Made by a program: the position numbers and the translations under genes
Part shown: piece after piece, positions 18,991 to 27,241 of the stretch
Layout of the letters: the number at the start of each line of letters is the position of its first letter
Numbering within the stretch: the stretch's first letter is position 1
Notes under the pieces: generated by a model
The model's database searches: none
The model's input: only the letters and a program-made list of their open reading frames with translations
What the model was told of the DNA's origin: nothing
NCBI RefSeq assembly: GCF_002127965.1
Contig: NZ_CP018787.1
Span: forward strand, 2,232,001 to 2,296,000
DNA length: 64,000 bases
Reading direction: 5' to 3'
Source: Oxalobacter formigenes
Lineage (GTDB): Bacteria; Pseudomonadota; Gammaproteobacteria; Burkholderiales; Burkholderiaceae_D

Positions 18991-19977
18991 TTACATTTTG
19001 GCTACAACAGCACCCCAGGTCAAACCGCCGCCGATGGCTGCCAGAAGAATATTCTGCCCCGGTTTGATACGGCCGTCGCGCACACCGGTATCGATTGCCA
19101 GCGGAATGGATGCCGCCGAAGTATTACCATGCTGGTCGACGGTGACAATGATTTTTTCATCCGGAATATCCAGTTTCCTGGCCGAACTTTGCATGATGCG
19201 CAAATTGGCCTGATGAGGGATCATCCAGTCGATATCCGTATTTTTCAGCCCGGCCTTGCCCATTGCTTCCAGACCGACCTTGTCCATCCATGTCACTGCC
19301 AGTTTGAAAACGGCCTTTCCGTCCATATAGACGAAAGCCTTGCCTTCAACAACGCCATTACTCAGTTTGCCCGGTAAAGAGAGGATATCACCATAGTTGC
19401 CGTCAGCATGCAGGGCTGTCGCCATAATACCGGGTTCGTCGGATGCGGACAGGACAACAGCACCGGCTCCATCGCCAAACAGGACACAGGTCGTCCTGTC
19501 GTTATAGTCGACAATGCGGGAATAGGTTTCAGCACCAACGACCAGAACCTTTTTATAGACACCTGCCCGGATAAAACTGTCCGCGACGGACAGTGCATAC
19601 AAGAAACCGCTGCAAACTGCCTGCACGTCGAAAGCGGCACAATTGCTGGTAACGCCCAGTTTTTTCTGGACCATACAGGCCGTGCTCGGGAAACCGCCAA
19701 AAAAATCAGGGGTGGACGTCGCCAGAATAATCATGTCGATATCGTTAGCCTGGCATTTTGCCATTTCAAGCGCTTTTTCAGCTGCCTTGACCCCCAGATC
19801 ACTGGACTGAACGCCTTCATCGGCATAATGGCGCGCCAGAATTCCGCTTCGGGTTCTGATCCATTCGTCAGAGGTCTCGACCCCCTGTTTGGCCAGTATT
19901 GCGGCCAGTTCGTCATTTGTAATCCGTTTTGGAGGTAAATAGCTACCGGTACCGATTATTTTGGCGTAGATGGTCAT
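18991..19977 (-). CDS. fabH: 3-oxoacyl-[acyl-carrier-protein] synthase III
   Basis: Starts fatty-acid synthesis by condensing acetyl-CoA with malonyl-ACP. The 328 residues have the catalytic Cys in [13 protein letters not shown], His in [11 protein letters not shown] and Asn in [14 protein letters not shown]. The N-terminus [16 protein letters not shown] is typical. Its start overlaps the plsX stop (ATGA), and fabD follows after 40 nt. This is the conserved plsX-fabH-fabD-fabG order. Confidence 0.98.
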   Translation of the reverse strand: MTIYAKIIGTGSYLPPKRITNDELAAILAKQGVETSDEWIRTRSGILARHYADEGVQSSDLGVKAAEKALEMAKCQANDIDMIILATSTPDFFGGFPSTACMVQKKLGVTSNCAAFDVQAVCSGFLYALSVADSFIRAGVYKKVLVVGAETYSRIVDYNDRTTCVLFGDGAGAVVLSASDEPGIMATALHADGNYGDILSLPGKLSNGVVEGKAFVYMDGKAVFKLAVTWMDKVGLEAMGKAGLKNTDIDWMIPHQANLRIMQSSARKLDIPDEKIIVTVDQHGNTSAASIPLAIDTGVRDGRIKPGQNILLAAIGGGLTWGAVVAKM

Positions 19978-21083
19978 ACTGTTTCTTGTTCCTGTATCCC
20001 GTTTTCTGTATTGGTTTTTTCTACTGCATGATGTTCTTTTGATTTTTGAAGCAGTTCAGCCATCGTTGTCGATATTCTCAACAATACGTCGCGTCTGACC
20101 GCTTCATGCGCCCGTCTTATGGCACATTCGTATGCATAGGCATCTGCACTGCCGTGGCTCTTGAAAACCAGACCGCGCAAACCCAGCATGCACGCCCCAT
20201 TGAAGCGTGAAGGATTCAGTCGCTGCCTGATCGATTTCAGGGCTTTTCCTGCCAGAAGAGCACCAAGGCCATTCAAGAGACTGCTTCTGAATTCTGTCAC
20301 CAGCACATTGCGGACAAATCGACCAAGCCCTTCAATGGATTTCAATGTGACGTTTCCAACAAACCCGTCGCAAACAATGACATCGCAGGTACCCTCGAAA
20401 ATATCGTTGCCTTCTGCGTTGCCATAGAAATTAAGTGTACCATTCTCGTGTTCGATATGGAGCAAATCGCCTGCTTTTTTTACGACATCGTTTCCCTTGA
20501 TGGCTTCGGTTCCGACATTTAAGAGTCCGATTTTGGGATGCGGATTGCCTTCGATATTGGCAAACAGTGCTGACCCCATCAGGGCGAACTGATGAAGATG
20601 TTCAGCCTCACAATCGACATTTGCCCCAAGATCGAGAACATAGGTCGGCCCGTTTTTCTGGTTCGGCAAAATGGCGCAAATAGCCGGACGATCAACACCC
20701 GGCATCGTTTTGAGAAGATAGCGCGAAATGGCCATCAGGGCGCCCGTATTACCAGCAGACACACAGGCATGAACCTCACCATCCTTGACCAGCTGGATGG
20801 CGACACGCATGGATGAATCTTTTTTTCTGCGCAAGGCAACTTCGATCGGATCGTCCATCTTGACGATCTCGCTGGCATTTTTCACCTTGATGCGGGGATG
20901 ATTTTCAGCCTTGTGCTTTCTCAGCTCGGCTTCAATCAATTCCTGCGGACCAACGAGAACAAGCTCGGCCGCAGCTTCCTGTTTCAAGAAGGAAAGAGAC
21001 GCAGGCACAGTGACAGACAGGCCATGGTCCCCCCCCATACAATCAATCGAAATTTTTACAGTTTCTGTTTCGTTCTGAAGCAC
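19974..21083 (-). CDS. plsX: Phosphate acyltransferase PlsX
   Basis: Makes acyl-phosphate from acyl-ACP for phospholipid synthesis. The 369 residues include the family opening [23 protein letters not shown] and [15 protein letters not shown]. The frame starts with GTG ([11 protein letters not shown]), about 8 residues longer than usual. The best ribosome-binding site (GGGAG) is over 20 nt upstream, beyond a small CGGAT/ATCCG hairpin, so the exact start is uncertain. The C-terminal 25 residues are a polar extension. Confidence 0.95.
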   Translation of the reverse strand: MLQNETETVKISIDCMGGDHGLSVTVPASLSFLKQEAAAELVLVGPQELIEAELRKHKAENHPRIKVKNASEIVKMDDPIEVALRRKKDSSMRVAIQLVKDGEVHACVSAGNTGALMAISRYLLKTMPGVDRPAICAILPNQKNGPTYVLDLGANVDCEAEHLHQFALMGSALFANIEGNPHPKIGLLNVGTEAIKGNDVVKKAGDLLHIEHENGTLNFYGNAEGNDIFEGTCDVIVCDGFVGNVTLKSIEGLGRFVRNVLVTEFRSSLLNGLGALLAGKALKSIRQRLNPSRFNGACMLGLRGLVFKSHGSADAYAYECAIRRAHEAVRRDVLLRISTTMAELLQKSKEHHAVEKTNTENGIQEQETV

Positions 21084-21143
21084 GTTTAAACCGGATTTTT
21101 TATCCGTCTCCCTACGTTACCTAATCACGCAAAAAGCAACAAT

Positions 21144-21178
21144 AAAAAAGGCGCCCAGGTACCAAAACCTATTGCGCC
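21144..21178 (-). terminator. Terminator after rpmF
   Basis: On the minus strand GGCGC...GCGCC (21174-21178 with 21150-21154), with an inner AGGT/ACCT pairing, is followed by six T. It lies between the rpmF stop and plsX. It probably lets only part of the yceD-rpmF transcript continue into the fab genes. Confidence 0.7.
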
Positions 21179-21204
21179 ATTGATTTCATCAACATTCTGG
21201 ATGT

Positions 21205-21387
21205 TTACTGATCGTTTTGGGTGTTCAACACTTTTTTGCCACGATAAAAGCCGTTTGGGCTGATATGATGGCGGCGATGTTTCTCACCGGAAGTCGGCTC
21301 AACTGATAACTGGGTTGCTTCCAGAAAATCATGTGAACGACGCATGCCGCGTTTCGACGGCGATTTTTTATTTTGTTGGACTGCCAT
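21205..21387 (-). CDS. rpmF: 50S ribosomal protein L32
   Basis: 60-residue basic ribosomal protein starting [20 protein letters not shown], the L32 signature. This version lacks the zinc-binding Cys pairs. The yceD-rpmF-plsX order is the standard one and links ribosome and membrane synthesis. Confidence 0.97.
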   Translation of the reverse strand: MAVQQNKKSPSKRGMRRSHDFLEATQLSVEPTSGEKHRRHHISPNGFYRGKKVLNTQNDQ

Positions 21388-21485
21388 AATTACTCCTGAA
21401 TCAAATTTTCGAAAAATTCTAACACATCCACCTTGTTGTATTGTTACAAAATGGATTTAGATCCTTACAAATTCATTTTTTGTTG

Positions 21486-21986
21486 TTATTCCTTTTTCTT
21501 CAACTTCCCCAAAACGGAAAAAGGAGATTGAATGTTGTTTTTCAACTCACCCATTGAAGAATCGGGACAAACCTCATGTTTTGACGATAAAGGCAAAGAC
21601 AACAGGGCTTCGTCTTCAATCAAATCCAGAACATTTATTTTCCCGTCAGCGACGATAACTTCCACCGAGTCTTCATTACCGAGCGTTTCTTCCATTTCAT
21701 CGGCCTGTTCTTCGGTTTTTGCAACCAGAACCGTCGTTTCGGAATCGACGTCGAACACGAGCGGTGACAGACAGCGCTGACACATCAGGTTGACCGTACC
21801 GGATACCTCCAGACTCAACTCTGGCTGATTTCGCTTGTTGACAGTACCCGTTACTTCCCATTTCAGCTCGCCCGCCTGATCGGCACAGACAGCTGAGAGC
21901 CGGTTCAATTCTGACAAGGAAGCGTTTCCCTTTAAAGATCCGCCGTTGCGACAAAATTCAAATGGATCGATCAAATATGAGTTCAT
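21486..21986 (-). CDS. yceD: YceD / DUF177 family protein
   Basis: 166-residue acidic protein of the DUF177 (YceD) family, implicated in 23S rRNA accumulation in some bacteria. It has the conserved VNLMCQRCLSPLVFDVDSE Cys pair and the DLIEDEALLSLPLSSKHEVCP motif. The C-terminus is NPFSVLGKLKKKE-like. I start at MNSYLIDPFEFC rather than at a TTG three codons earlier. It lies directly upstream of rpmF, as expected. Confidence 0.92.
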   Translation of the reverse strand: MNSYLIDPFEFCRNGGSLKGNASLSELNRLSAVCADQAGELKWEVTGTVNKRNQPELSLEVSGTVNLMCQRCLSPLVFDVDSETTVLVAKTEEQADEMEETLGNEDSVEVIVADGKINVLDLIEDEALLSLPLSSKHEVCPDSSMGELKNNIQSPFSVLGKLKKKE

Positions 21987-22086
21987 AGCTCGCAAAGAGC
22001 GGTAAATTCATAATTTTAACAAAATTATTTCTTATTAGTCAAAGCTTTAGTACACTAATTAATACACTCATATTCCACTGACCATT

Positions 22087-22707
22087 ATGCTTCCCGATTC
22101 AACTCACAAACTCATACTGGCGTCCTCATCGAAATACCGCAAGGAATTACTGTCGCGACTCGGCTTCCCCTTTACAGCCATCAGCCCGGACATCGACGAA
22201 ACCCCGTTTCCCGATGAAAAACCACAGGAAACAGCATCAAGACTGGCCTATCTGAAGGCAAAGGCCATAGGAATGCAGTATCCCGGTTCCATCGTCATCG
22301 GATCGGATCAGGTGGCAGAATGCCAGGGAGAACAAATCGGAAAACCCGGCACCTTTGAAAAAGCGCTTGCCCAGTTGCAAAAAATGCGTGGCCGGGAAGT
22401 CAATTTTCATACCGCCCTGTGCGTCTGGAACGGAATGGACGCCGATCCCGACAAGACCGCACAAAAAGAGATCGTCAAAACAGTCGTCACCTTCCGGGAT
22501 CTGCCCGACGAAGAACTGAAAGCGTATCTCAACATTGAAGAGCCATACGATTGTGCGGGAAGCGCAAAAAACGAGGCTCTCGGTATCGCCATTCTTGAAA
22601 AAATCGAAAGCAGCGACCCAACCGCCCTGACCGGCCTGCCTCTTATTGCCTTGACGACCATGTTGCGCCAATGCGGACTGTCTTTTTTTTCGGGAGCGGC
22701 AAAATGA
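22087..22707 (+). CDS. maf: Maf/YceF-type nucleotide pyrophosphatase
   Basis: Maf-family nucleoside triphosphate pyrophosphatase, in the YceF-like group thought to act on m7GTP. The 206 residues have the N-terminal LILASSSKYRKELLSRLG, the central GSDQVAECQG and the C-terminal TALTGLPLIAL signature. It is divergent from yceD. Its stop codon overlaps the start of the next methylase gene (ATGA), so the two are coupled. Confidence 0.93.
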   Translation: MLPDSTHKLILASSSKYRKELLSRLGFPFTAISPDIDETPFPDEKPQETASRLAYLKAKAIGMQYPGSIVIGSDQVAECQGEQIGKPGTFEKALAQLQKMRGREVNFHTALCVWNGMDADPDKTAQKEIVKTVVTFRDLPDEELKAYLNIEEPYDCAGSAKNEALGIAILEKIESSDPTALTGLPLIALTTMLRQCGLSFFSGAAK

Positions 22708-23453
22708 GCAAAGGCACTTTATACCTGATCCCCAATACATTGGGCGGCGATCACACCAATATGAGCCTGACTGACATGATTCCCGATTCAGTCAGTGAAA
22801 TCACCGCGTCTCTCGACTGTTTCATTGCGGAAAACGCCAAATCAGCCCGTGCCCACCTGAAGCGGATTGCAGAAATATCTCCCCTGAAACTGCCTCTCCA
22901 GCAAATCGACATTGCCGAGCTGAACATCCGCACAGACAAGGCAAAACTGCCGGAACTGCTGAAACCCTTACTGGATGGAAAAAACGTCGGCCTGATATCG
23001 GAAGCGGGTGTTCCCGCTGTCGCCGATCCGGGTGCCGATCTGGTGCGTCTCGCGCATGAAAAAAACATCCCCGTCAAACCACTGGTCGGCCCCTCTTCCC
23101 TGTTACTGGCCCTGATGGCAAGCGGCCTGAACGGCCAGAGTTTCGCCTTTAACGGTTATTTGCCTACCGATAACGAGCAACGCAGCCGTCAAATACGGGC
23201 CCTGGAAGAACGGTCGAGACACGACAGGCAGACCCAGATTTTCATTGAAACGCCTTACCGGAACGAGCCGTTTTTAAAGGCATTGTGCGCAGCTTGCCGC
23301 CCGGATACATTACTTTGCGTCGCAACCGACATGACTCTTTCTTCCGAGTCGGTCAGAACCCTGCCGGTTTCCGAATGGAAACAGCAAATCGGAAAGGGAA
23401 AACTGCCGGATTTCCAGAAAAAACCGACTGTTTTCCTGTTTCTGGCAAACTAG
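22704..23453 (+). CDS. RsmI-type SAM-dependent methyltransferase (tetrapyrrole-methylase fold)
   Basis: 249-residue member of the tetrapyrrole-methylase superfamily, closest in pattern to RsmI paralogues that accompany maf in betaproteobacteria. Visible motifs are GTLYLIPNTLGG at the N-terminus, NVGLISEAGVPAVADPGADLV and VKPLVGPSSLLLALMASGLNGQSFAFNGYLP. The segment IFIETPYRN is also typical. True RsmI methylates C1402 of 16S rRNA; the target of this group is not established. The ATG overlaps the maf stop. Confidence 0.85.
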   Translation: MSKGTLYLIPNTLGGDHTNMSLTDMIPDSVSEITASLDCFIAENAKSARAHLKRIAEISPLKLPLQQIDIAELNIRTDKAKLPELLKPLLDGKNVGLISEAGVPAVADPGADLVRLAHEKNIPVKPLVGPSSLLLALMASGLNGQSFAFNGYLPTDNEQRSRQIRALEERSRHDRQTQIFIETPYRNEPFLKALCAACRPDTLLCVATDMTLSSESVRTLPVSEWKQQIGKGKLPDFQKKPTVFLFLAN

Positions 23454-23474
23454 TTTCCTGATTGAAATATGGTT

Positions 23475-24368
23475 TCAGGACTTGCCAGTACCCGCTTCAA
23501 GAAGGTAAGCGGCGCCACTGTCCTTTTGAAGGACAGAGACGAGATACGGCATCGTTTCCTTCAATTCCTCCGCCAGTTTCCAGGGCGGATTGACGACAAA
23601 CATGCCGCTTGAGACGAGGCCGAAACCGTCCGGAGTCTGGCTGCCAATCGAAAGCGTCACATTCAGCCATTCCTGATTGACTGTTTTTTTCAGACGTTCG
23701 GCAAAACGTTGCGATTCAGGCCTTTGCAAGACGGGATACCAGATAAGGTAGGTTCCCGTCGGAAAACGTTTCATTGCATCGGCCATGCTCTCGACGACTT
23801 TCTGGTAATCCATCTTGTTTTCATAAGGCGGATCGATCAGCACCACGGCCCTTCTGCCGGGAGGCGGCAATACTGCTTTCAATGCCGCAAACCCGTCATT
23901 CCGGTCTACGATGACCCGTTTTCCACGCCCGGCAGGGCGCCCGCCGCCCAGCTGTTCCTGTTTCGCCAATTCCTGAAAATTTTTGGCCAGATTCTGGATT
24001 TCCGCCGGATGCAGTTCATAAAGACGTAACCTGTCCTGTGAACGCAATACCTTTTCCGCTATGAAAGGGGAACCCGGATAATATTGGAGTCTGCCTGAAG
24101 GATTCATCTCACGAATCAGGTTCAGGTAATCCGCGATATGAGCGGGTGCCTCCTTTTCGGGCCATAATTTATGGATACCCGTTTCGGATTCTGCACTTTT
24201 CTGCGCCTGTGCACCTTTTAAGGAATAAACCCCTGACCCTGCATGGGTATCGACATAAAACACCGGCGCTTCTTTCTGAATGGCATATGCAAGTGTCTGT
24301 ATCAGCACGACATGCTTTAAAACATCTGCATGATTGCCTGCATGAAAAGCGTGTTGATAACTGAACAT
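23475..24368 (-). CDS. rlmJ: 23S rRNA adenine-2030 N6-methyltransferase RlmJ
   Basis: Methylates A2030 of 23S rRNA. The 297 residues start MFSYQHAFHAGNHADVLKH, the RlmJ (ComJ/YhiR) signature. YVDTHAGSGVYSL forms the SAM-binding motif, and the catalytic DPPYENKMDY is an N6-adenine methylase DPPY motif. AAGG lies upstream of the ATG. It is transcribed toward the maf-methylase pair. Confidence 0.95.
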   Translation of the reverse strand: MFSYQHAFHAGNHADVLKHVVLIQTLAYAIQKEAPVFYVDTHAGSGVYSLKGAQAQKSAESETGIHKLWPEKEAPAHIADYLNLIREMNPSGRLQYYPGSPFIAEKVLRSQDRLRLYELHPAEIQNLAKNFQELAKQEQLGGGRPAGRGKRVIVDRNDGFAALKAVLPPPGRRAVVLIDPPYENKMDYQKVVESMADAMKRFPTGTYLIWYPVLQRPESQRFAERLKKTVNQEWLNVTLSIGSQTPDGFGLVSSGMFVVNPPWKLAEELKETMPYLVSVLQKDSGAAYLLEAGTGKS

Positions 24369-24441
24369 ATGCCTGACCTTCTTTCAATTTGATAAAGTAA
24401 ACGGCTATTTTAACTTCTGCCAAAACCTTGTTGTAAGGCTT

Positions 24442-25317
24442 TCAGAACATTTCCAGAAACAATTTTGCGGCTGCCGACAGTGGCTTGTCTTTTTTCCACA
24501 AAATGGCGGAGGACGATTGCAATTGGCAATTGGCAATTGCCATTGCATGAAAATCGCCGGAAGGCCTGACCGACAATGTCGATACCGGCAATATGGCGAT
24601 GCCCAGTTCCGCTTCGACCAGTGAAAGTATCGCCGAGATATTGTCACTCTCGCAAAACACATCGGCATTCACTCCCTTGTTCTTCATTTCATCGATAACC
24701 ATATCGTGACAATGAATCCCGGCCTGACGCTGCATCAATATAAGAGGGATACCCTCCAGCTCTTCCAGTCCGATATTGTCTTTTCCGATCCATTTTGGAT
24801 CGTCATTGCGCGAGACAGCCATCCATGATTCCGTCAACAGGGGTTTCGATTCATAAGACCCCATCGGCACCGGCAAACGGGCAATCCCGAATTCAATCAT
24901 GTCCGCATTCAGCAATTCCAGAATGCGATACGTATTCCCTTCCCGCCACTGGAAGCGGACATGCGGATACTCTTGATGAAAACGCTTTATTCTTTCCGGA
25001 ATATAGATATTTCCGATGGCAGGAGGGCTGCCGATGGTCAACACGCCATTGACGCCATATTCCACGTCCCTGGCTTCGATGGCAGCCACTTTCATCAACC
25101 CGAGAATCTGTTCGGCACGCTGGTAAAAAGCAAGCCCCGCCTTTGTCAGGGAGAGGCTGCGTGTATTCCGGTCAATCAGCTTCACACCCAATTCTTCCTC
25201 CAGCAGTTTGAGCTGGTAACTCAGGGGCGGCTGGGCGATATGCAATCTCTGGGCAGCCCGGCTGATCTGTCCTTCCTCGGCAATGGCGCAAAAATATCGC
25301 AATTGGCGAATATCCAT
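24442..25317 (-). CDS. LysR-family transcriptional regulator
   Basis: 291 residues with an N-terminal winged helix-turn-helix (MDIRQLRYFCAIAEEGQISRAAQRLHIAQPPLSYQ) and a C-terminal substrate-binding domain (about 90-291). Specificity cannot be read from sequence. GGAGGT lies just before the ATG. It is divergent from the PanE-type reductase across a 140-bp A+T-rich gap, the classic LysR-target arrangement, so the reductase is the likely target. Confidence 0.93.
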   Translation of the reverse strand: MDIRQLRYFCAIAEEGQISRAAQRLHIAQPPLSYQLKLLEEELGVKLIDRNTRSLSLTKAGLAFYQRAEQILGLMKVAAIEARDVEYGVNGVLTIGSPPAIGNIYIPERIKRFHQEYPHVRFQWREGNTYRILELLNADMIEFGIARLPVPMGSYESKPLLTESWMAVSRNDDPKWIGKDNIGLEELEGIPLILMQRQAGIHCHDMVIDEMKNKGVNADVFCESDNISAILSLVEAELGIAILPVSTLSVRPSGDFHAMAIANCQLQSSSAILWKKDKPLSAAAKLFLEMF

Positions 25318-25456
25318 TTGGCACCTCCAATTTATATTTAAATCATATTTATTATAAACAAAAAAAGTATTTTTTATATAAATAAGAGCTGTGTATACTC
25401 ATATCAACATCACTTTTATTTCATCCGAACCTGTTGTGCCAAAAAGGAGACTGAAC
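25318..25456. promoter_or_regulatory. A+T-rich divergent control region, LysR gene / reductase gene
   Basis: The 139-bp gap between divergent starts is very A+T-rich at the LysR side, with the palindromic core atttaaat near 25340. It presumably holds both promoters and the LysR box. I cannot assign a definite T-N11-A operator. An AAGGAGA precedes the reductase ATG. Confidence 0.45.
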
Positions 25457-26431
25457 ATGAAAATCTGTATATTCGGTGCCGGTGCCATCGGCGGTTATCT
25501 GGCAGTTGAACTGGCTCTGGCCGGAAATGAAGTCTGTGCTATCGCACGGGGCGACCATCTGGAAGCGATCAAAAAGAATGGCCTGACTCTCCGGATCGGC
25601 GGAAAAGAAAAAAATGCAAAGATTCCTGCCAGCAGCAACCCTGCCGATTTCGGGCCGCAAGACTATGTCATCTGCGCCCTGAAAGCCCATCAATCTTATG
25701 AGTCAGCCGGGCAGTTCGCTCCGCTTTTGGGGCCGGATACAGCAATGGTTACCGCCATGAACGGCATTCCCTGGTGGTATTTTTACAAAAACGGCGGCGA
25801 ATTCGACGGCCGTCATCTCGAATCGGTCGATCCCGGAGCAAAACAGTGGAAGTTGATCGGGCCGGAACGCGCTATCGGTTGCGTCGTCGACCCAGCCTGT
25901 GAAATCATCGCTCCGGGTGTGGTTGAACATCATGAATTCAATCGCTTCATTCTAGGCGAACCCGACGGCAGCAAATCCGGCCGCGTCATGGCGCTGTCGG
26001 AAGCTATGAAAGCGGCGAATTTCGACGCCCCCGTCCGTGACGCCATCCGATGGAACGTCTGGCTGAAATTGTGGGGTAACGTCTGTTTCAATCCGATCAG
26101 TGCCTTGACGCATACGACACTCGACCAGATCACGTCCGGCGATCTGGGCAAACTCTGCAGACAGGCCATGGTTGAAGCCAAAGCCGTTACTGAAGCATTG
26201 GGCGTTTTCATTCCGGAAGAAATGATCGACAGGCGTCTGACTATAGCGGGCAAAGCGGTCGGACACAAAATGTCCATGCTGCAGGATCTGGAAAGAAACC
26301 GGTCGATGGAAATCGATGCACTGGTAACTGCCGTGCAGGAACTCGGCCGCCTGACCAACGTTCCGACTCCGACAATCGATATTCTGTTGACACTGGTTCA
26401 GGCAAGAGGGCGGCAAGCCGGCCTTTATTGA
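25457..26431 (+). CDS. 2-dehydropantoate 2-reductase family protein
   Basis: NAD(P)H-dependent reductase of the PanE/ApbA family. The 324 residues start MKICIFGAGAIGGYLAVELALAG with the Rossmann GxGxxG. A Lys in LKAHQSYE and the C-terminal domain GHKMSMLQDLERNRSMEIDAL with NVPTPTIDIL are typical. PanE makes pantoate for CoA synthesis. Many LysR-linked members act on other 2-keto acids, so I withhold a gene symbol. I use the ATG behind AAGGAGA rather than the longer frame. Confidence 0.85.
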   Translation: MKICIFGAGAIGGYLAVELALAGNEVCAIARGDHLEAIKKNGLTLRIGGKEKNAKIPASSNPADFGPQDYVICALKAHQSYESAGQFAPLLGPDTAMVTAMNGIPWWYFYKNGGEFDGRHLESVDPGAKQWKLIGPERAIGCVVDPACEIIAPGVVEHHEFNRFILGEPDGSKSGRVMALSEAMKAANFDAPVRDAIRWNVWLKLWGNVCFNPISALTHTTLDQITSGDLGKLCRQAMVEAKAVTEALGVFIPEEMIDRRLTIAGKAVGHKMSMLQDLERNRSMEIDALVTAVQELGRLTNVPTPTIDILLTLVQARGRQAGLY

Positions 26432-26443
26432 AAACAGTCCGTT

Positions 26444-26481
26444 AAAACATCCTGCACTTCTTTAGTACAGGATGTTTTTTT
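26444..26481 (+). terminator. Terminator after the PanE-type gene
   Basis: Stem aaacatcctg (26445-26454) pairs with caggatgttt (26468-26477), with a 13-nt loop region, and seven T follow directly. It is 14 nt after the stop codon. Confidence 0.88.
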
Positions 26482-26705
26482 ATTTCTTTTCGCCATTTAT
26501 ATTCCCGCCGGAAATCTTTTCACCATGATTTTCGCCAGACATTGCCCAAAAAGCGGCTAGCTTTTGATTTATTTGAACTTTATTCCTTCGCAAATCGATA
26601 AAAATATTGAAGAAAAGCGGTATCAATGCTTGCAGATTTATCCACAGGACTATTATCATATAGTTGTGCCAACAGCACATTTTCTTCTTTTGAATGAGGC
26701 TTAAC

Positions 26706-27170
26706 ATGCATAAACTTCTGGCCGCTATTTTCGTTGTCGCAGGATTCGCTCTTCCATTCACCTATGGATCTGCGCAGGCCAAACCTGTCACCAAGTCCCA
26801 AAAAGCCAAAAAACCCGTCAAGAAAAAAACTGCTAAAAAAACACAGGCTGCACAAAAAGAAGAAGCAGTTGTCAATGTAGCGGGAATGAGCGGTTCACAA
26901 TATAATTGTGAACTCGGCAATAAATTAACCGTTTACAAAAAATCCGACGATCCAAGTTACGTCAATCTTCAATGGCGAAACAAGATGCACCGTATGCTGC
27001 GCACTGCAACAACCACAGGTGCCGAACGCTATGAAGATAAAAGCACTGGCCTTGTCTGGGTAAACATCCCGGCAAAAAGCATGCTCTTGGATAGCAAAAA
27101 AGGAAGCCAGCTGGCTAATGAATGCCGTAATCCTGAACAAAGAAAAGCTTTAGTGGCCGCAAAAAACTGA
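26706..27170 (+). CDS. Secreted protein with MliC-like (lysozyme-inhibitor) domain
   Basis: 154-residue protein with a Sec signal (about 1-24, ALPFTYGSAQA) and a very Lys-rich stretch (about 25-55, KKPVKKKTAKK). A C-terminal domain of about 85 residues has paired Cys (YNCELGNKL near its start and LANECRN near its end). The spacing, the phrase SYVNLQWRNKMHRMLRTATTTG and GLVWVNIPAKSMLL resemble MliC/PliC inhibitors of C-type lysozyme. The family call is by pattern only. It precedes acnA with its own upstream region. Confidence 0.55.
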   Translation: MHKLLAAIFVVAGFALPFTYGSAQAKPVTKSQKAKKPVKKKTAKKTQAAQKEEAVVNVAGMSGSQYNCELGNKLTVYKKSDDPSYVNLQWRNKMHRMLRTATTTGAERYEDKSTGLVWVNIPAKSMLLDSKKGSQLANECRNPEQRKALVAAKN

Positions 27171-27204
27171 ACTTTTAATTGTTTTTGTTTCAGTCTGACT
27201 GATG

Positions 27205-27225
27205 AATGGCCCGAAAAGGGCCATT
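27205..27225 (+). other. Hairpin just upstream of acnA
   Basis: An 8-bp perfect stem (27205-27212 with 27218-27225) with loop gaaaa sits 17 nt before the acnA ATG and just ahead of its GGAG. It could end the upstream gene weakly or influence acnA translation. The T-run after it is poor. Confidence 0.5.
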
Positions 27226-27241
27226 CGTATTTGGAGTTTTC

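Noticed and set aside
26580-26855. 91-codon Phe/Leu-rich frame on the minus strand
   Set aside because: It is antisense to the start of the MliC-like gene and its composition follows from the Lys-rich plus-strand coding.
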